From a virus, in the IMG/VR virus record IMGVR_UViG_3300047462_000595, positions 1 to 35,223 of that record: DNA of 35,223 nucleotides; one strand, given 5' to 3'. Shown piece by piece: positions 23,266 to 31,740 of the stretch. The position numbers and the translations under genes were made by a program. The notes beneath the pieces are model-generated. The model was not told the DNA's origin. It searched no databases and was given only the letters and a program-made list of their open reading frames with translations. The stretch's first letter is position 1, and each line of letters opens with the position of its first letter.

Positions 23266-25433
23266 GCGGCATTTTCGGCGGCGGCCAACAGCCGACCACG
23301 ACGCCCGACTATACCGGGCTGCAAATCCAGACGGCGGTCAACACGCTGCCGCTGCCGATCGTCTGGGGCTTGTCGAAGCTCGCGCCGAATGTGATCTGGT
23401 ACAACAACTTTCAGACCCATTACGGCAGCAGCGGCGGCGGCAAGGGCGGCCTGTTCGGCGGCGGTGGAGCGAACGAAACCACTTACAGCGCCTCCCTCAT
23501 CATGGCCCTGTGCGAAGGGCCGGTCGCGGGCATCAACCAGATCTGGAAGGGCCAATCGGTCTATACGCTCGGCGGTCTCGGGCTCACGTTATTCACCGGG
23601 ACGGTCCCGCAAAGCCCCTGGAATTATGTCACCTCGTCCTATCCGTCGCAGGCGCTGGGCTACGAAGGCACCGCCTATGTGTGCGCCGCGAACTACAGCC
23701 TCGGCGATACTGCAACGCTGGACAATCACAACTTCGAGGTGAAGGGGTTCCGCTACGGCAGCGGTTACGGCCAGCTTCAGTACAATTCGTCCGACGCTGT
23801 CGGCACCGGCAGCGGATACGGCTTTGTCGATGCCGATCCGGCGCTGATCATTTCGGACTTCCTGACCAATGCCCAATACGGCGTCGGCTTTCCCGGCGGC
23901 AGCATCGATGCCACGACGCTTTACAGCGCGGGCGGCGGCTCCGACGCCTCGTATCAGACCTATTGCCGCGCCATTGGCGTGGCGCTGAGCCCGGCGCTGA
24001 CCGATCAGGAGCAGGCCTCCAGCATTCTGGGGCGCTGGCTGCAATTGACCAACACGGCCGCAGTGTGGTCGGGCGGATTGCTGCGCTTTATTCCCTATGG
24101 CGACGCGGTTGTGACCGGCAACGGTGTCACGTTCACACCGGACGTGACGCCGATCTACAATATCGACGACGATGATTTCAAGATCGAGGACAACGAGGAC
24201 CCGCTTCAGGTCGCGCGCTCCGATCCTTACGAAGCCTACAACGTCTGGCGGCTCGAAATCGGCGAGCGCGATAACGCCTACAATCTGACAACGGTCGAAT
24301 CACGCGATCAGAATGCGATCGAGCTTTACGGCATGCGGATCGGACCGACCGTAACGGCGCACGAGATTTGCGATCAGAACGTCGCCGCGATTTCCGGCCA
24401 GCTGATGTTGCAGCGCGCGGTCTATATCCGCAACACCTACAAGTTCCGGCTGTCTTGGGAATACTGCCTGCTCGATCCGATGGACCTGGTCACGGTAACC
24501 GACGCTGTGCTGGGTCTTGCCAACGCGCCGATCCGGCTGACCGAAATCGAGGAAGACGAGAACGGATTCCTCACCGTAACCGCCGAGGAGTTTCCCTTAG
24601 GCGTAGCGAGCGCCACGCTCTACCCGACTCAGCCGGTCACCAACAATCCGATTGATCGCGGCGTTGCCGCCGATCCGATTAATCCCCCGATCATCTTCGA
24701 GCCACCGGCGACGCTGGTCGGCGCGACGCCGCAGGTCTGGATCGCCGCTTCAGGCGGTGCCTCGGGCGTTGCCGATCCGAACTGGGGCGGCTGCTTCGTG
24801 TGGCTGTCGCTCGACGGCAGTTCCTACAGTCAGATCGGCGCCATCAATGCGCCGTGCCGGCAGGGTGTGCTGACGTCGACGCTCGCAAGCTTCGGCGGAG
24901 CCAATCCCGACACCGGCGACACGCTTGCGGTGAATCTCGCCGAGAGCGGTGGCGTGCTGGCGAGCGGCTCGGCGGCCGATGCCGCGCTCGGCAACACGCT
25001 CTGCCTCGTCGATGCCGAGCTGGTCTCCTACCAGACCGCGACCCTGACCTCGGCCAGTGCGTATTCGCTGACGACGCTCTATCGCGGATTCTACGGAACA
25101 GCGGTGGTGTCGCATTCAGCCGGCGCGCCCTTTGCACGGCTCGACGATGCGGTCTTCCAGTACGACCTGCCGGCGCAATATGTCGGCAGCGTGCTTTATC
25201 TGAAATTCCAGTCGTTCAACGTGTTCGGCGGCGGCGTCGAGGCGCTGTCGGGGTGTGCGACCTACAGCTACGTGCCGACCTGGGCCGGGCAGGATCATCC
25301 GGTTGCGCGGGCGTGGCTGACCGGCGCCGCGATGGATCTGGGCGCCCTCACCGGAACGGTCGGGCCGCAGGACGACTTCGGCACGCCGTTGACCTTGACG
25401 ATCGAGCTCAGCGCCGATCTGGGCACAGCATAG
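23262..25433 (+). CDS. Central tail-tip protein, GTA gp15-like without the TIM-barrel part
   Basis: The 723-residue product starts MSGIFGGGQQPTTTPDYTGL, which is typical for these hub/host-specificity proteins, and continues with LPLPIVWGLSKLAPNVIWY, SASLIMALCEGPVAGINQIW and TYKFRLSWEYCLLDPMDLVT. It is about half the length of Rhodobacter GTA gp15. The missing TIM-barrel part is instead fused to the DUF2460 protein encoded at 17840. The C-terminus after about 480 has fibronectin-like and carbohydrate-binding-like segments. It is the probable tail-tip channel and adaptor. Confidence 0.85.
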   Translation: MSGIFGGGQQPTTTPDYTGLQIQTAVNTLPLPIVWGLSKLAPNVIWYNNFQTHYGSSGGGKGGLFGGGGANETTYSASLIMALCEGPVAGINQIWKGQSVYTLGGLGLTLFTGTVPQSPWNYVTSSYPSQALGYEGTAYVCAANYSLGDTATLDNHNFEVKGFRYGSGYGQLQYNSSDAVGTGSGYGFVDADPALIISDFLTNAQYGVGFPGGSIDATTLYSAGGGSDASYQTYCRAIGVALSPALTDQEQASSILGRWLQLTNTAAVWSGGLLRFIPYGDAVVTGNGVTFTPDVTPIYNIDDDDFKIEDNEDPLQVARSDPYEAYNVWRLEIGERDNAYNLTTVESRDQNAIELYGMRIGPTVTAHEICDQNVAAISGQLMLQRAVYIRNTYKFRLSWEYCLLDPMDLVTVTDAVLGLANAPIRLTEIEEDENGFLTVTAEEFPLGVASATLYPTQPVTNNPIDRGVAADPINPPIIFEPPATLVGATPQVWIAASGGASGVADPNWGGCFVWLSLDGSSYSQIGAINAPCRQGVLTSTLASFGGANPDTGDTLAVNLAESGGVLASGSAADAALGNTLCLVDAELVSYQTATLTSASAYSLTTLYRGFYGTAVVSHSAGAPFARLDDAVFQYDLPAQYVGSVLYLKFQSFNVFGGGVEALSGCATYSYVPTWAGQDHPVARAWLTGAAMDLGALTGTVGPQDDFGTPLTLTIELSADLGTA

Positions 25434-25445
25434 GAACACCAGCCG

Positions 25446-27224
25446 ATGACGACTGCCGTTCAGGTTCAATATCGCCGCGGAACATCGTCGCAGGTCGCGA
25501 CCTTCACCGGCGCCCAAGGCGAAATGGTCGCCGATACCACCAGCAACCGCCTGGTGTTGCAGGACGGCGCGACCGCGGGCGGATGGCCCGTTGCGAAGCT
25601 GGTCGACGTCGGCGGCTCCCTCAACAAATTCCGCAACGGAGCGATGGACGTTTGGCAGCGCGGCGCGGCCCCGATCGGCGTGACCACGTCCGGCGCCTAC
25701 ACCGCCGACGGATGGATCGTGCTGCCGGCCGGCGCGAGCGTCACCGCCCAGCAGGCGGGTGGCCGGGCGCTGACCAAAAACAGCCTTCAGGTCTTCGGCG
25801 CGGCGTCCGTTACCGATCTGATCGTCAAGCAACGCATCGAAAGCAACATCGCCGCGGCCCTGGCCGGCCAGACGGTGACCGTCCAGGCGCAGATCGGCAA
25901 TCTGAACTATCCCGCCTCGACCAGCATCGGCACCGGCTCGTCGTCGAGCGGCGCGACCTGCACCATTGCCAGCGTCACGGTTCCGGCCGGCGCGCTGATC
26001 GTGGTGCTCGTCACCGAGAATGCCGGCACGATCGGCACCACGGCGGACGGCACCAACGGCGCCTATACGGCCGCCAGTTCCGGAAACTTCAACGGCGCCG
26101 CCGATGTCGGCGGGGTGTTCTATTTCCAGAATTCGGCCGCGTTGTCCGGCGCAACCATCACCTACACCAAGCACACCTCCGGCAACTCGGTCGCCATGTC
26201 GGCATTCTACGTCACCGGCATCGCAACCGCCTCGGCGCTCGATGTGAGCGTCACGGCAACCGCCACCGGTTCATCGACCATGCCTAGCGTCGCATCGGGC
26301 ACGCCCGGTGCGCTCAACGAATTGATTGTCGGCGCGATGTTTTGTGTCGGCGCGCCGAGCTATGGGCAGTCGCCGTGCTTTGCGACCCCGCCCAACTCGA
26401 TCGCCATCTCGACCACGCTGACCGCGGCAGGCGGCGTCATGGTCGGCACGCTCGGACAACCCGTCACCTTCGCGCCGACGCTCGGTACCAGCGAAGCCTG
26501 GCTGGCGATCACGGTGGGTTTCAAGGCGGCGCTGCCGGGTTCGGCGATCACGCCGAAGCTGACGGTCAGGCATCCGTCGATTGCCGACAATTGGGCATCG
26601 GCGCTGACGACCGACGTCAATGCGGTCAGCCTGCAATCCTGTCCGGCCGGCGCGTGGACCCAGGTCGCCTATACGTTTTCGGCGAGCATGCTGTCGGGCA
26701 ACGGGCTGGAAATCAGTTTCGACCTTGGCAGCAATTTCGGAACGGCGACCAGCTCCATCCAGCTCACCGAGCTCGACATCCGGGCCACGCCCGGTGTCGC
26801 GACCGGACAGACGGTCGCTCCGCCGCCGCCGGAACTGCGCAGCATCGCGGCCGAGATCGCGCTGTGCCAGCGGTATTTTGCGGCGTCATTCGGCAACGGT
26901 GTCGCACCGGCGGACGGTGCGGCGAACGCCGTGGTCACGGCGGCGTTTTTCATCAGCTCCGCACAGATGGTCAACACCGTCGCGTTTCCTGCTCCGTTTC
27001 GCGCAATCCCGACCATCGGTCTGTTTGCTTCCAATCATGTCGGTTCGCCGACTGCGGGGCAGTGGCAGATCTATATCTCGATGGCCTGGAACAATCTCAC
27101 GGGCACCGTCGTGGTCTCGGGAGATACCTCCGTCAGCGGCTTTGTTCTGGCTGCAAGCTATTCCGGAACGACCGGCCAAGGCGTGTTCATGGCGGGTCAC
27201 TGGACCGCAAGCGCGGAGCTGTGA
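25446..27224 (+). CDS. Tail fibre / receptor-binding protein
   Basis: The 592-residue product begins with VQVQYRRGTSSQVATFTGAQ and TTSNRLVLQDGATAGG, an N-terminal attachment domain seen in many phage fibres (Mtd-N-like). Residues 55-155 and 360-450 look like two halves of one carbohydrate-binding fold, including NKFRNGAMDVWQRG. A Ser/Thr/Ala-rich domain (about 157-360) is inserted between them. After LRSIAAEIALCQRYFAASFG, a common fibre motif, comes a C-terminal beta domain. It probably binds host surface glycan, and the variable inserted domain would affect host range. The ligand is unknown. Confidence 0.8.
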   Translation: MTTAVQVQYRRGTSSQVATFTGAQGEMVADTTSNRLVLQDGATAGGWPVAKLVDVGGSLNKFRNGAMDVWQRGAAPIGVTTSGAYTADGWIVLPAGASVTAQQAGGRALTKNSLQVFGAASVTDLIVKQRIESNIAAALAGQTVTVQAQIGNLNYPASTSIGTGSSSSGATCTIASVTVPAGALIVVLVTENAGTIGTTADGTNGAYTAASSGNFNGAADVGGVFYFQNSAALSGATITYTKHTSGNSVAMSAFYVTGIATASALDVSVTATATGSSTMPSVASGTPGALNELIVGAMFCVGAPSYGQSPCFATPPNSIAISTTLTAAGGVMVGTLGQPVTFAPTLGTSEAWLAITVGFKAALPGSAITPKLTVRHPSIADNWASALTTDVNAVSLQSCPAGAWTQVAYTFSASMLSGNGLEISFDLGSNFGTATSSIQLTELDIRATPGVATGQTVAPPPPELRSIAAEIALCQRYFAASFGNGVAPADGAANAVVTAAFFISSAQMVNTVAFPAPFRAIPTIGLFASNHVGSPTAGQWQIYISMAWNNLTGTVVVSGDTSVSGFVLAASYSGTTGQGVFMAGHWTASAEL

Positions 27225-27318
27225 CCGAGATCGGACTGATCGCCGATCAATAGCCGCGCTGGTCGAACAGGCGGCAGCGGTCCCGATTCCTTAATCGTCC
27301 ACAACTCGGTGAGGGCGA

Positions 27319-27843
27319 ATGATGCGAGCGCTTTTCGCAATAGCGATGCTTTGTCTTGTGAGCCTTGCGAGCCTGATGACGACGGCGCTGCCGGCGCAGG
27401 CCGCACGCCGTGATCACCATCATCACGTCCGGCATCACCAGCACGAGGTGCACCGGCATGGACGCCATCGTCAGGTCGCGGCGCGGCGGTACCGGCAACA
27501 TCGCCATTTTGTGCAAAGCGAACAGGCGCTGCTCGCGCCCGCAGGCGTCTCGTCAGAGCGGCCGCGGGACTGCTACGGCATCCCGTGGTGCGGCTGCTTC
27601 ATGCGCCACCTGCTCGGCGTCGCGAGCACCGCTTACAACCTCGCGGCCAATTGGGCGCATTGGGGACGAAACGCCGGCGGCCCGCAGGTCGGCGCTGTCG
27701 TGGTCTGGCGGCATCATGTCGGCAAGATCGTCGGCGGTCCCGATCGTGCCGGCCATTGGCTCGTTCTGTCGGGCAATGACGGCCATCGCGTGCGCACGCG
27801 CTATCGCTCGGTTGCGGGCGCCATTGCATTCCGGGTCGGCTGA
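27319..27843 (+). CDS. Exported His-rich CHAP-like protein
   Basis: The 174-residue product has a signal peptide (hydrophobic residues 5-26, cleavage likely after PAQA) and then a stretch very rich in His and Arg (HHHHVRHHQHEVHRHGRHR). The rest has IPWCGCFMRHLLGVASTAYN and QVGAVVVWRHHVGKIVGG, then GHWLVLSGNDGHRVRTRYRS. This pattern, with Cys in the first motif and His in the second, fits small CHAP/NlpC-like proteins common in Rhizobiales (TIGR02594-like). It may be a periplasmic peptidoglycan amidase or a structural relative. It begins the lysis and accessory block behind GAGGGCG. Confidence 0.7.
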   Translation: MMRALFAIAMLCLVSLASLMTTALPAQAARRDHHHHVRHHQHEVHRHGRHRQVAARRYRQHRHFVQSEQALLAPAGVSSERPRDCYGIPWCGCFMRHLLGVASTAYNLAANWAHWGRNAGGPQVGAVVVWRHHVGKIVGGPDRAGHWLVLSGNDGHRVRTRYRSVAGAIAFRVG

Positions 27844-27845
27844 CC

Positions 27846-28421
27846 ATGACCCGGCATTTCCGACTGCACCAGCCGGCACGCGCGGCACGCCGGCTCACGC
27901 TCGTCCCGCGCCATCCGGCAAACCGGGCGCATGGCGACCTTCCGCCATTCGCGATGCCGCCGCTGGACGCCGTACGGGCCCGGCGGCGAAGCTTTGGCTG
28001 GATCGTGTTCTCGATCATCAGCACCTCCACGGCGGCGATCATCCTTCTGGGCGCTCTCAGGATGGCATTTGCCGGTACGCCTGGCTGGGCCGACGCCGAT
28101 CCAAAGGTTGCCGAGTGGTTCGCCGGCCTGATGCAGCCGGATCATCCGGCGATTCCGTGTTGCGGACAGGGCGACGCCTATTGGGCCGATGAGGTTGCGA
28201 ACGGTCCGAACGGTGAGCTCATCGCCGTCATCACCGACGAGCGGCCGGACGAGCCGCTGGGCCGCGAGCATGTTCCGCTCGGGACGCGCTACGTCGTGCC
28301 GCCCTTCAAGATCAAATGGGATCGCGGCAACCCGACCGGCCATATCGTGATCTTTCTCGGCTACGCCCCGATAACGGCCGACCGTCAGGTCATTTGCTAC
28401 GTGCAGAACGGAGGCGTGTGA
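27846..28421 (+). CDS. Membrane-anchored protein of unknown function
   Basis: The 191-residue product has a basic N-terminus and one membrane helix at about residues 51-75 (GWIVFSIISTSTAAIILLGA). A periplasmic domain follows, with PCCGQGDAYWADEVANGPNG, ITDERPDEPLG and PPFKIKWDRGNPTGHIVIFL. I recall similar proteins beside rhizobial phage lysis genes but know no function. The Cys-Cys pair and the Asp/Glu-rich motif may bind metal or form a disulfide. It overlaps the endolysin start (TGATG), so it may belong to lysis. Confidence 0.65.
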   Translation: MTRHFRLHQPARAARRLTLVPRHPANRAHGDLPPFAMPPLDAVRARRRSFGWIVFSIISTSTAAIILLGALRMAFAGTPGWADADPKVAEWFAGLMQPDHPAIPCCGQGDAYWADEVANGPNGELIAVITDERPDEPLGREHVPLGTRYVVPPFKIKWDRGNPTGHIVIFLGYAPITADRQVICYVQNGGV

Positions 28422-29014
28422 TGGCCGACACGCCCGCCGGTCTGTTGCGCTTTGCCGCCTGCCTGCCGCTGACGCTCGCGCAGGAATGTCCGTTGCCGGA
28501 CGACTGGAGCAACGCCAGGAATTTTTCAAACGATCCGCACGATCCCGGCGGTGCGACGATGTGCGGGATCACGCAGCGAGAATATGACTCCTGGCGCAAG
28601 GCCAAGGGCGAGCATGTCCGCAGCGTCAAGCTGATCTCGCGCGCCGAAGGCGAAGACATCTACCAAAGCGCGTATTGGCTGCCGTACTGCCCGCAACTCC
28701 CCGCCGGCCCTGATCTTTGTTTGTTCGACGCAGCCGTGAACCAGGGCACGCACCAGGCGATTAGGATTCTCCAGGTCGCGCTTGGCGTCGCCGACGACGG
28801 GGCCTGGGGGCCGCAGACTGAGGCGGCGGTCAAGAGCGGCTTCAACGTCGAAGTCGCGATTCACGCATTCACCGCGCGGCGCGCAGCCGTCTATCGGCAA
28901 ATCGCAAACTATCGGTACTTCGGTGCGGACTGGGAACGCCGCGCCAAACAGATCGGCAACGCGGCGCTGCAAATGGCGTCCAACCAGGAGAAGCAGAATG
29001 GCAACAGCCAATGA
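28421..29014 (+). CDS. Endolysin, glycoside hydrolase family 108
   Basis: The 197-residue product has the GH108 catalytic start, with LTLAQE (E22, the likely catalytic Glu) and NDPHDPGGATMCGITQREYD, then EGEDIYQSAYWLPYCPQLPA. The second half is a peptidoglycan-binding PG_binding_3-type domain: LFDAAVNQGTHQAIRILQVA and DDGAWGPQTEAAV. The stretch between E22 and the NDP motif is longer than usual. No signal peptide is evident, so export would need a holin such as the one encoded at 29215. Confidence 0.88.
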   Translation: MADTPAGLLRFAACLPLTLAQECPLPDDWSNARNFSNDPHDPGGATMCGITQREYDSWRKAKGEHVRSVKLISRAEGEDIYQSAYWLPYCPQLPAGPDLCLFDAAVNQGTHQAIRILQVALGVADDGAWGPQTEAAVKSGFNVEVAIHAFTARRAAVYRQIANYRYFGADWERRAKQIGNAALQMASNQEKQNGNSQ

Positions 29015-29204
29015 TTATCGAGCCGGCGCCGCAGCCGCGCAAACCGTGATCGAAGCCGACATCGATCAGGACGTTCCGTTCTTCTTTCGCGACGAAATCT
29101 CGACCGCAATGGTCGTGCAGATCGCCGGCAGTGTCGCAAAAGCCGTGATCGACGCCGTCGACGCCGAGCGGGCGAAGGCCGGCACCAAAAGCGGCCAGGC
29201 ATAG
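28998..29204 (+). CDS. Small hypothetical protein of the lysis block
   Basis: The 68-residue, acidic, mostly helical protein starts at ATG 28998 inside the endolysin gene (17-base overlap) behind AGGAGAAG. It contains ADIDQDVPFFFRDEISTAMV and VAKAVIDAVDAERAKAG. There is no membrane segment. The overlap on both sides with lysis genes suggests co-translation. No family is recognised. Confidence 0.65.
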   Translation: MATANDYRAGAAAAQTVIEADIDQDVPFFFRDEISTAMVVQIAGSVAKAVIDAVDAERAKAGTKSGQA

Positions 29205-29214
29205 GAGCATGGCG

Positions 29215-29466
29215 ATGTCCTCCGAACAGCCCGCGGTGACCGCGCTCGTCCCCGTCACATCGGCGTGGTCCTCCAAGATCAACTGGACCCAGGCGGTCGC
29301 CATTCTGGCGTCGCTGTTGACGTTCTTCAGCGGCGGCGATTTTGGGCTCTCGGCCGACCAGCAGGCCGCCATCGTCGTGACGATCGGCGTGGTCCAGGGC
29401 CTCGCAACCTGGGTCATGAAGACCTTCTTCACCCCGTCCGTGCACGCATCATCGCTGCCGAAGTGA
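29215..29466 (+). CDS. Holin-like small membrane protein
   Basis: The 83-residue protein has two hydrophobic segments, TQAVAILASLLTFFSGG (about residues 25-41) and AAIVVTIGVVQGLATWVM (about 51-68), separated by a short polar loop. Size, topology and place after the endolysin fit a class II holin. ATG 29215 was chosen because AGGAG at 29203-29207 is 7 bases away; ATG 29209 would be too close. Function is inferred. Confidence 0.65.
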   Translation: MSSEQPAVTALVPVTSAWSSKINWTQAVAILASLLTFFSGGDFGLSADQQAAIVVTIGVVQGLATWVMKTFFTPSVHASSLPK

Positions 29467-29467
29467 T

Positions 29468-30181
29468 ATGCGCCTCGTCATCGTGTGCGGGATGCCCGAA
29501 GAGGCGGCAATCCTCGAGGCTGCGCTTCCGGGCATTCTTGTCCTGAGCGGCACCGCCAAAAACTATCTCGATGCGCTGGTGCCTGCCGACGCCACGCACA
29601 TCGCCTCGGTTGGCCTCGCCGGCGGTCTTTCACCTCAAATAAAAATCGCCGACGTCGATATCGGCGGTCTGTTGATTGACGGGTCCGGCGGCGCCTGGAT
29701 CCCGGACCCGGTCTGGTCGCGGGCGATCCTCAACGCCATCGGTGCTACGACCATCACGGGCGCCGGCGAAAACCTCGAGATGCCGGTCTGGGCGCAACGC
29801 GCCCGGATTTGCACCTGGTACTCGTCGGGGATCATGGACCAGGGCGACACCGCGGCACAGCGAGCCGCGCTGTTCGCCCAGACCGGCGCGTGGGCGATCG
29901 ACGACGAATCCTATTCGGTCGCTTCGCTCGCCGCGCGTCGCGGGATTCGTTTCGCCATCGTGCGCGCATGCAGCGACGATTTCCGCGAAACGCTGCCGCT
30001 TGCCGCGCGCGGCGCGATCATGAACGCCGACGGCAGCGCCAATATCCAATATCTGCTGCACGCGATCGCGGCCGAGCCCGCCTGCCAGACGCTCGACCTT
30101 GCAAAAATCGCGGCCGACTTCGACGCGTCGCTGGCGTCGTTGCAGGCCGCCGCACCGGCTTTGCTGCAATCCCTCAACTGA
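29468..30181 (+). CDS. Nucleoside phosphorylase superfamily protein (MTA/SAH nucleosidase-like)
   Basis: The 237-residue protein starts MRLVIVCGMPEEAAILEAAL, typical of MTA/SAH nucleosidase-type enzymes, and has ASVGLAGGLSPQIKIADVDI, then WAIDDESYSVASLAARRGIR and FAIVRACSDDFRETLPL. The last holds the likely catalytic Asp, and the DDES segment the substrate-ribose-binding Glu. The enzymes split nucleosides such as methylthioadenosine or adenosylhomocysteine. Its place inside a phage lysis block is unusual. It might recycle nucleosides, act on host signalling or defence nucleotides, or be a passenger gene of rhizobial origin (hopanoid-related phosphorylases are similar). The substrate cannot be told. 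Confidence 0.75.
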   Translation: MRLVIVCGMPEEAAILEAALPGILVLSGTAKNYLDALVPADATHIASVGLAGGLSPQIKIADVDIGGLLIDGSGGAWIPDPVWSRAILNAIGATTITGAGENLEMPVWAQRARICTWYSSGIMDQGDTAAQRAALFAQTGAWAIDDESYSVASLAARRGIRFAIVRACSDDFRETLPLAARGAIMNADGSANIQYLLHAIAAEPACQTLDLAKIAADFDASLASLQAAAPALLQSLN

Positions 30182-30193
30182 TGGAGACGTTAA

Positions 30194-30541
30194 ATGCGAA
30201 ACATCATGCGTGCGACCGCGCTCGCCGGCTCGGTCGCGCTCGGAGCCTGCGCGACGACCGGGTCGGGCGGTCTTACCATTGCGGACGTGCAGGGCGCCGC
30301 GGTAGCGGCGTGCTCCTACCTGCCAACCGCGGCCAGCGTCGCCTCGCTGCTCAATGCCAACGGCACGATTACGACCGCAGAGGCGATCGCCGCGATCATC
30401 TGTGCCGCGGTGACCTCGTCGCAGAGCGCGAAACTGAAGGCGGCGCCGGGTCCCGTCACCGTGAAGGTCGTGATCAACGGCAAGCCGGTGACCGTGACCG
30501 GCTCGTTCGTCGCCGCGCTCAACGGAACGCGGGCGCGCTAG
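30194..30541 (+). CDS. Small lipoprotein of the lysis block
   Basis: The 115-residue protein has a lipoprotein signal (MRNIMRATALAGSVALGAC) with lipobox LGAC and Cys 19, then an Ala-rich helix region with two further Cys (AACSYLPTAASVASLLNANG, IAAIICAAV) and a KVVINGKPVTVTGSFVAAL tail. It could be an outer-membrane spanin-like lysis protein or an anchored immunity factor; size and place permit either. No family is recognised. Confidence 0.6.
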   Translation: MRNIMRATALAGSVALGACATTGSGGLTIADVQGAAVAACSYLPTAASVASLLNANGTITTAEAIAAIICAAVTSSQSAKLKAAPGPVTVKVVINGKPVTVTGSFVAALNGTRAR

Positions 30542-30544
30542 GCC

Positions 30545-31303
30545 GTGGGTTTCAAGCTCGGCAAGAAGCCGGCGCGCCGTTGGCAGGCGCCCGGCAACAG
30601 CTTCCGGTTCGCGACCTACGCGGAGCCGGGCGCGCTGCCGCCGCTGCCCGCGGTGTTCGGACACGAGGCCCTGGTCGCATCGTGGCCGATGTTGGCGAAC
30701 GACCGTTATGGCGATTGTGTCTGGGCCGGCGCGGCGCATGAAACCTTGCTGCTGACCGGCGAAGCGGGACAGCAGGCGACCTTCACCGACGCCAATGTGC
30801 TGTCGGATTATGCGGCAGTAACCGGCTTTCGCCCCGAAGATCCGGCGACGGATCAGGGCACCGACATGCAGGCGGCGGCGCGCTATCGGCGCCAAACCGG
30901 CATCATCGACGCCGCCGGCCGGCGTCATCTGGTCGCCGCCTATCTGGCGCTCGAACCGGGCAGACTCTCCGACGTCCTGCTGGCGGCATATCTGTTTGTG
31001 GCCGGCGTCGGTCTGCAATTGCCGGCATCCGCGCTCGATCAGGCCGCGAACGGCGAGATGTGGGACGTGGTTGCGAACTCGCCGACCGAGGGCGGCCATT
31101 ATGTGCCGCTGCTCGGCCGCCGCAGCGACGGCCTCCTGGTCTTTGTCAGTTGGGGCGCAATTCAGCTCGCCACTGAACGCTTCGTGCAGACCTATTGCGA
31201 CGAGGCCGTCGCGTATCTTTCGGGCGAAGATCTCGTGCAGGGCCGATCGCCGGACGGATTCGATTTCGCCACGCTGACCGCCGATCTGGCGCGGCTGACA
31301 TGA
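30545..31303 (+). CDS. Papain-like-fold hypothetical protein
   Basis: GTG 30545 starts a 252-residue protein. It contains WPMLANDRYGDCVWAGAAHE, a GDC-x(6)-H arrangement as in papain-like or C39-like cysteine peptidases, and later NSPTEGGHYVPLLGRRSDGL with a possible catalytic His and VFVSWGAIQLATERFV with an Asn-less third strand. So the fold is probable but catalysis is uncertain. I recall related proteins in rhizobial phages and plasmids with no known function. There is no signal peptide. It lies 4 bases after the lipoprotein gene. Confidence 0.6.
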   Translation: MGFKLGKKPARRWQAPGNSFRFATYAEPGALPPLPAVFGHEALVASWPMLANDRYGDCVWAGAAHETLLLTGEAGQQATFTDANVLSDYAAVTGFRPEDPATDQGTDMQAAARYRRQTGIIDAAGRRHLVAAYLALEPGRLSDVLLAAYLFVAGVGLQLPASALDQAANGEMWDVVANSPTEGGHYVPLLGRRSDGLLVFVSWGAIQLATERFVQTYCDEAVAYLSGEDLVQGRSPDGFDFATLTADLARLT

Positions 31304-31358
31304 AGGTCTCGGCATTCCGGCTGCAAGGCGTCCTGGTTCGCAACACCGACGGTGAGTG

Positions 31359-31688
31359 ATGGCAGGAAAACTCGACGAAATCAGCGAGGCGATCGGACGG
31401 CTCCGTGCGAGTGTGGCCGACATCCAGCGCCGCATGGACCAGAGCCGCCGGCTCCAGGAGGAGCGCCACGCCGACAACACCGCCGCGTTGCGCGATCTGG
31501 CCTTGAAACTCGACCAGCACGCCGCCTCGGTGGAGATGATCAGACCGACCGTGGCGGCGCTGGAACTGTCGCGATCGAAGCTGACGGCGTGGGCGTCGCT
31601 TGGCTTTGCGGCCGTCGTGCTCCTCGGATGGGTCGTGGAGGCTGCCGTCAAGTGGATCGCCGGCCTGCTGTTTTCCCACCTGCAATGA
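31359..31688 (+). CDS. DUF1515-like coiled-coil membrane protein
   Basis: The 109-residue protein has an N-terminal coiled coil (KLDEISEAIGRLRASVADIQ, then MDQSRRLQEERHADNTAALR) and a C-terminal membrane helix (LGFAAVVLLGWVVEAAVKWI). This is the layout of the small rhizobial DUF1515 family, often seen beside phage lysis genes. It may be an i-spanin-like or holin-regulating protein. ATG 31359 was taken; GTG 31356 is in frame. Confidence 0.7.
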   Translation: MAGKLDEISEAIGRLRASVADIQRRMDQSRRLQEERHADNTAALRDLALKLDQHAASVEMIRPTVAALELSRSKLTAWASLGFAAVVLLGWVVEAAVKWIAGLLFSHLQ

Positions 31689-31698
31689 GGCGCCTTAA

Positions 31699-31740
31699 GG
31701 CGATCGGTCGAATTTTATCGAACCGCGCAAGCCGATCGCC
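31699..31740. terminator. Nested inverted repeat at the end of the phage block
   Basis: GGCGATCGG (31699-31707) pairs perfectly with CCGATCGCC (31732-31740). Inside it TCGA (31708-31711) pairs with TCGA (31718-31721). The structure starts 11 bases after the last phage-block stop codon and precedes the diguanylate cyclase gene, so it could end the phage transcript. There is no strong T-tract. Confidence 0.45.

Noticed and set aside
29630-31651. Minus-strand open frame of 673 codons across the nucleosidase-lipoprotein-papain-like genes
   Set aside because: It is antisense to several plausible genes with ribosome sites and motifs, and is low-complexity and Arg-rich.
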